Source: Acetatifactor sp.
GTDB taxonomy: Bacteria > Bacillota > Clostridia > Lachnospirales > Lachnospiraceae
Length of the DNA stretch: 10,703 bases
Reading direction: 5' to 3'
Assembly (NCBI GenBank): GCA_016303085.1
Contig: JAEDMI010000080.1
Coordinates: 1-10,703, forward strand
Below the pieces are notes generated by a model. The model saw only the letters and a program-made list of their open reading frames with translations. It did not search any database and had not been told where the DNA came from. The stretch's first letter is position 1; every line of letters starts with the position of its first letter. Positions 7,301-10,703 of the stretch are shown piece after piece. The position numbers and the translations under genes were made by a program.

Positions 7301-8275
7301 ATGTCTTCTGTCAAAAGCACCCCCCCAATTTCGGAAAATAAGGATTTTTATTATACTGTGAATTCGGACACGGCCCGCCCCCGCATTCTGGTGGGTACCG
7401 GTCAGGAGCTGGTGCAGTATCGTCAGGATACTTCCATACGCATATGGTATAACGATTTACCTGTAGATTACGAGACCCACTGGCACACTGCCATGGAAGT
7501 CATTATGCCGATGGAAAACTGGTATGAAGCCATCGTCCGTGATGAAAGTTTTCATATTGTACCCGGAGATATCTTTATGATTCCCCCCGGTGAGATGCAC
7601 TCCCTGAAAGCCCCCGAGACAGGAAACCGCTTTGTCTTTCTGTTTGACCTTGCGCCCTTTACCAGACTCCATGGCTTTGCGGGAATCCAGCCTCTCCTGA
7701 CAAGACCGATTCACCTCACCCGGGCTTCCTATCCCAACATCTATGATGATGTATATCAGATGATGGTGCAAATGAGAAATGAATATTTTAATAAAAACGA
7801 ATTTTCGGAACTGACCATCTACTCCCTACTGTTGAATCTGTTTGTCAAGCTGGGTACCAACCATCTGGACAATATTAATCTCTTCCCCAATATGCGGGTA
7901 TACAAACAGAAGGAGTACGTGGATAAGTTTAACACTGTCATGGATTACATAGACTCCCACTATATGGATGAGTTAAATCTGGACGACATTGCCGCTTCCA
8001 TCGGCTTCAGCAAATATCATTTTTCCAGACTCTTCAAGCAGTACACCAACTATACCTTCTGTGCCTATATTACCCACAGAAGAATCAAGGTAGCGGAGGA
8101 ACTTCTGGAACAGCCCGACCTTTCCATCACGGAGGTTGCCCTACAGTCCGGTTTTCCAAGCATCTCCACCTTCAACCGGGTATTTAAACAGGCAAAGGAC
8201 TGCACCCCCAGCGAGTACAGAGAAAAGAACAATCAATATAACAGAATTTCCAATGTAAAAGTCGATTCACCTTAA
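7301..8275 (+). CDS. AraC-family transcriptional regulator with cupin sensor domain
   Basis: This encodes 324 residues. Residues about 25-140 look like an AraC-type cupin sensor (HWHTAMEV at 60-67, VPGDIFMIPPGEMHSL at 87-102), which would bind a sugar effector. Residues about 205-308 are the DNA-binding domain with two helix-turn-helix units: LNLDDIAASIGFSKYHFSRLF from 225 and LSITEVALQSGFPSISTFNRVF from 274, followed by the typical CTPSEYR. The ATG at 7301 is chosen because AAAGGAGG lies six bases upstream; the longer frame back to 7103 would run through both promoters. The divergent position next to the GH10 operon makes it the likely activator of xylan genes, with a xylo- or arabino-oligosaccharide as a possible effector (inference). 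Its last codons lie inside the hairpin terminator at 8257-8295, and the tail after residue 308 is not part of the conserved domain. Confidence 0.92.
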   Translation: MSSVKSTPPISENKDFYYTVNSDTARPRILVGTGQELVQYRQDTSIRIWYNDLPVDYETHWHTAMEVIMPMENWYEAIVRDESFHIVPGDIFMIPPGEMHSLKAPETGNRFVFLFDLAPFTRLHGFAGIQPLLTRPIHLTRASYPNIYDDVYQMMVQMRNEYFNKNEFSELTIYSLLLNLFVKLGTNHLDNINLFPNMRVYKQKEYVDKFNTVMDYIDSHYMDELNLDDIAASIGFSKYHFSRLFKQYTNYTFCAYITHRRIKVAEELLEQPDLSITEVALQSGFPSISTFNRVFKQAKDCTPSEYREKNNQYNRISNVKVDSP

Positions 8276-8295
8276 TGAAGGCGAACCGACTTTTT
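8257..8295. terminator. Bidirectional intrinsic terminator overlapping the araC-type gene end
   Basis: AAAAGTCG (8257-8264) pairs with CGACTTTT (8287-8294), TTC (8266-8268) with GAA (8283-8285), and CCTT (8270-8273) with AAGG (8278-8281), around the loop AATG; two A-C mismatches interrupt the 15-bp stem. A run of five T follows on the + strand side, and AAAA on the left arm gives a T-run in the other direction, so it should work for both convergent genes. The regulator's stop codon (8273-8275) lies at the hairpin tip, and the GH43 stop begins at 8298, directly beyond the stem. Confidence 0.85.
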
Positions 8296-9876
8296 CTATT
8301 CCTCATATTTATATTCAAAATTCGTGAAGGTGGCGGAACCTCCGATCCGTTTCGTGGAAAAAACAGCCAAACCGCATCGGCAGCCTGCAAAATGATCCAG
8401 GCCGAAATAAAGCTTATGCCCTTTTCCCACTCTTCTCCATTTTCCGCCTTCTCTGGGCTCTCTGTAGGAAAAAAATACCGTGTCCGCACCCTTTGAAAAG
8501 TCAACCTCCATTCTCAGTCTGACTTTCGGTGAAACCAGATTGATTTTCTCCGAAATCACTCCCGGCATATAGTCCGGAATCGTGGTATTTCTGTTCTTCT
8601 CCGTGTCCTCCCGCTCCATCATCACCAGATAATATCTTCGCAATTCCCTGGTCACCGCCAGCATACCGTAACAGCCCTGCAAGGCGCAGATTCCGGCAAA
8701 ATCACCCTCACTCAAGTCTGAGGCATCCACCGTCACCTCTGCACAGCTTCTCGGGAAAAACATCCTCTGAGTCAGCGTATTTACTGCCTGAGTCACATTT
8801 GTACAGAGTTTTCCCGTGATTATCGTCAATCCACCGGCCCCCGAAATTTTCCACAACCCGGGAGTTGGCTCATGATTCCACTGCCACTGCTGTTTTAATC
8901 GGCAATGCCCCTCATCATCCGTCACATATGAAAAATCATCGGAGCAATACAGGGGTTGATACTCATAGTGGGGTCTGTTGTCCGGATTTTCTACCACAGC
9001 CGGGACCTTCCCCTCCCTGCCAAATATGGGAAAATCACCGTCCCAGCTCACCGGAACCAACACCGGGCTCCTGCCTGCGGCGCCTCTGTCCTGCATGAGA
9101 ATACCGTACCATCTGCCGTCGTTTGTGTCCACAAGACCGCCCTGTGCAATACCGTTGTTGGCAAATCCCAGATTGTCATCCAGCACCTGACCTCCCCGGA
9201 ACTCTCCATCCAGAGAATCACAGGAAAAACACATCTGTACTCTCCGTCCGGTGCCGGTCTTTGGCCAGTGAACCGTGAACAGATAATACCGATTGTTAAT
9301 TTTTTGAAAATGAGTGCCCTCATATCCCAGCCACACATCATCGTCTTCTTCCACGAGCAACTTTCTTAAGAAACCGCCGGGTTTCAGACCGCTCAAATCA
9401 GGAAGCAGTTCCCGAATCCAGAGTTCCCTGTGTCCAAACACCAGATAAACCCTGTCATCATCGTCAAAAAACAATGCGCCGTGATGGAAATAGAAATCGA
9501 TGCACTTACTCTCCCACGGCCCCTCAACACTGTCCGCGGAATAAAAGTAAGTCTTACATGTCTCCTTCGCCGCAAAGCTCACGTAAAACCGTCCTTTGTA
9601 ATACTTTAATGAGCCTGCCCACATACCGTAGCCATAATTGCTGCGCTCGTTGGTCATCCGCGCCTCTTCCGTTCCCTCGAAGGTGTCAAAGACATAGCTT
9701 GCAATCTCCCAGTTCAGCAAATCGTAAGAGCGCAGAATCACAGCGCCCGGCAGGAAGTGAAAGGTGGAGCTGAGCATGTAATAGACATCTCCCACTCTTA
9801 TCACATCCGGATCCGGATAATCTGCCCTGATGACCGGATTATTCTTTTTCACCAAGTTACTGTCTGTTCTACTCAT
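8296..9876 (-). CDS. GH43 family glycosidase, cytoplasmic, with atypical catalytic motif
   Basis: This encodes 526 residues with no signal peptide. Residues about 12-290 form the GH43 propeller, opening with NPVIRADYPDPDVIRVGDVYY, where Asp22 is the expected base. Glu186 in GYEGTHFQKINNRYYL is the expected general acid. The third conserved position, the Asp of the usual (H)DPSLFFDDDG motif, reads H131-H132-G133-A-L-F-F-D-D-D-D here, so His132 replaces the pKa-modulating Asp. Residues about 312-526 are a beta-sandwich of the C-terminal type seen in GH43 beta-xylosidases. The likely role is cytoplasmic beta-xylosidase or arabinofuranosidase activity on oligosaccharides, but the altered motif makes activity or specificity uncertain. 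The ATG has only a weak GAGG about 11 bases upstream, so modest translation or a different start is possible. It converges on the araC-type gene and is separated from the ABC gene upstream by 130 bases without a convincing promoter. Confidence 0.85.
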   Translation of the reverse strand: MSRTDSNLVKKNNPVIRADYPDPDVIRVGDVYYMLSSTFHFLPGAVILRSYDLLNWEIASYVFDTFEGTEEARMTNERSNYGYGMWAGSLKYYKGRFYVSFAAKETCKTYFYSADSVEGPWESKCIDFYFHHGALFFDDDDRVYLVFGHRELWIRELLPDLSGLKPGGFLRKLLVEEDDDVWLGYEGTHFQKINNRYYLFTVHWPKTGTGRRVQMCFSCDSLDGEFRGGQVLDDNLGFANNGIAQGGLVDTNDGRWYGILMQDRGAAGRSPVLVPVSWDGDFPIFGREGKVPAVVENPDNRPHYEYQPLYCSDDFSYVTDDEGHCRLKQQWQWNHEPTPGLWKISGAGGLTIITGKLCTNVTQAVNTLTQRMFFPRSCAEVTVDASDLSEGDFAGICALQGCYGMLAVTRELRRYYLVMMEREDTEKNRNTTIPDYMPGVISEKINLVSPKVRLRMEVDFSKGADTVFFSYREPREGGKWRRVGKGHKLYFGLDHFAGCRCGLAVFSTKRIGGSATFTNFEYKYEE

Positions 9877-9964
9877 ATTTCAAAAACCTCAATATTTTTC
9901 CACGGACGGCAATTCCGGCCTCCCGCACCCGGTATCTCAGTTCCCCTCAGCCTGTTCTTTGCCA

Positions 9965-9990
9965 TGCTGCGGTTCCGTTCTCCCGCTGCA
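9965..9990 (-). other. Hairpin between the ABC ATPase and GH43 genes
   Basis: TGCTGCGG (9965-9972) pairs with CCGCTGCA (9983-9990), seven base pairs with one T-T mismatch and a 10-base loop. It lies about 17 bases after the ABC stop on the - strand. No T-run follows, so it may be a weak or non-intrinsic 3' end, or lie within a readthrough leader of the GH43 gene. The rest of 9877-10006 shows no clear promoter. Confidence 0.3.
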
Positions 9991-10006
9991 GGGAAACGAG
10001 TTATCT

Positions 10007-10703
10007 CTACTCCTCCGGCCTGGAAATCACAACCTTGCCGTCGTGCAGACCAATACACACTTTATTGTCCTTCAAATGCAGCTCCTCCATGAGCTCCGCA
10101 GGAATCTGTACACGTCCTGCCCGGTCCACAATGGCATATTCGTCCTGAGTTTCCTCCTGCCGCCAGTCGATGTTGCTCTCCTGTAACCTGTCGGCATAAG
10201 CCTCCTTCAGCACACGCTCACTGCTGATTTTACCGTCCCGGATTGCCACAACGCGCTTTACTTTTCTGGACAAAGCTACATCATGAGTTACGATGAGAAT
10301 AGTCTGCCCATTCTTATTCAGCTCCGTAAATACGTCAAAGATATAGTTTGCCGTCTTCATATCCACACTTCCCGTGGGTTCATCCGCCAACAGCAGTTGG
10401 GGGGAATTTGCCAGCGCGATGGCGATAGCTACCCTCTGCTGCTCGCCGCCGGAGAGCATATTCATCCGGCTGTACTTCTTATGCGCCATACCCACCATCT
10501 CCAGAAGCTCCGTTGCCTTGCTTTTTTTCTTTCCGGTGCTCGACAGGCTCATGGGAAGCATGACATTTTCCAGCACGGTCAGGTAGGGCAGAAGATTCCG
10601 CCCGTTATTCTGCCAGACAAAGCCCACCGTGTCCCTCTTGTACAGCACAAGCTCCTTCTCCGTCATGGTAAAAAGATTTTTGCCACCCACCGTCAGAGAC
10701 CCG
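10007..10703 (-). CDS. ABC transporter ATP-binding protein with AbrB-like C-terminal tail (N-terminus outside window)
   Basis: The frame is open to the window edge, so the N-terminus with the Walker A motif is missing. Numbering from the GTG codon at 10690, visible motifs are the Q-loop (VGFVWQ, Gln27), signature LSGGEQQR (79-86), Walker B LLLADEPTG (99-107, Glu104), D-loop SVD (108-110) and the switch His136 (VTHD). The pattern matches the MacB/LolD-like ATPases that pair with FtsX-type permeases, used for export or membrane signalling rather than sugar uptake. After the ATPase core, residues about 184-224 read EYAIVDRAGRVQIPAELMEEL and onward, which resembles the swapped-hairpin AbrB/SpoVT DNA-binding fold. 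The GTG at 10690 is not taken as the start because G-S-L-T precedes it in frame, as expected within an ATPase. The partner permease should lie outside the window. A link to xylan use is not supported. Confidence 0.88.
   Translation of the reverse strand, partial: GSLTVGGKNLFTMTEKELVLYKRDTVGFVWQNNGRNLLPYLTVLENVMLPMSLSSTGKKKSKATELLEMVGMAHKKYSRMNMLSGGEQQRVAIAIALANSPQLLLADEPTGSVDMKTANYIFDVFTELNKNGQTILIVTHDVALSRKVKRVVAIRDGKISSERVLKEAYADRLQESNIDWRQEETQDEYAIVDRAGRVQIPAELMEELHLKDNKVCIGLHDGKVVISRPEE

Noticed and set aside
9873..10058. - strand frame of 61 codons ending in ATGA overlap with the GH43 start, a possible coupled leader peptide
   Set aside because: It begins at a GTG inside the ABC gene, has no ribosome site, and its Arg/Gly-rich composition looks like chance reading of a GC-rich gap; the ATGA overlap alone is not enough.
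1..10703. CRISPR arrays, tRNA or rRNA genes, insertion sequences, phage genes or defence systems
   Set aside because: No repeat-spacer pattern, cloverleaf, transposase, integrase or terminal inverted repeats were seen; almost all sequence is explained by carbohydrate-degradation, regulatory and transporter genes.

Overview
The window looks like the chromosome of a gut or rumen Firmicute, most likely a Lachnospiraceae relative. The signs are a DUF4317 protein (a family I know mainly from that group), strong AGGAGG-type ribosome binding sites, short lipoprotein signal peptides, and a xylan-degradation locus of the Clostridia type. The species cannot be fixed by eye.

Layout, left to right. (1) 1-543 (+): the 3' part of a DUF4317 gene. 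(2) 714-2315 (+): a GH9 glycoside hydrolase without signal peptide, after a 170-base gap holding a weak promoter and two hairpins. (3) 2334-2364: a terminator hairpin shared by convergent genes. (4) 7139 down to 2384 (-): a tight three-gene operon of a GH10 endo-xylanase lipoprotein, a cytoplasmic GH43 beta-xylosidase/arabinofuranosidase, and a GH43-CBM6 lipoprotein resembling arabinoxylan arabinofuranohydrolases. (5) 7140-7300: a divergent control region with promoters facing both ways and, between them, a direct repeat with a 21-bp period. (6) 7301-8275 (+): an AraC-family regulator with a cupin-type sensor domain. (7) 8257-8295: a strong hairpin terminator that starts inside the regulator's last codons and ends at the stop codon of the convergent next gene. 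(8) 9876 down to 8296 (-): a third GH43 enzyme, cytoplasmic, with a histidine where the family usually has a catalytic aspartate. (9) 10703 down to 10007 (-): an ABC transporter ATPase cut by the window edge, carrying an AbrB-like C-terminal tail. No stretch over 300 bases lacks a gene.

How it fits together (inference). The two lipoproteins would work on the outer face of the membrane: GH10 cuts the xylan backbone and GH43-CBM6 removes arabinose side chains. Imported xylo- and arabinoxylo-oligosaccharides would then be trimmed in the cytoplasm by the GH43 enzymes. The AraC regulator probably senses a breakdown product and activates the operon. No sugar importer, xylose isomerase or xylulokinase lies in the window. 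The GH9 enzyme is probably a cytoplasmic cellodextrinase-like enzyme and appears to be regulated separately.

I found no new biological system. This is mainly a recognisable xylan-utilisation locus. The items most worth checking are the 21-bp direct repeat, the Asp-to-His change in the last GH43, the AbrB-like tail on the ABC ATPase, and the CATATG-repeat leader of the GH9 gene.
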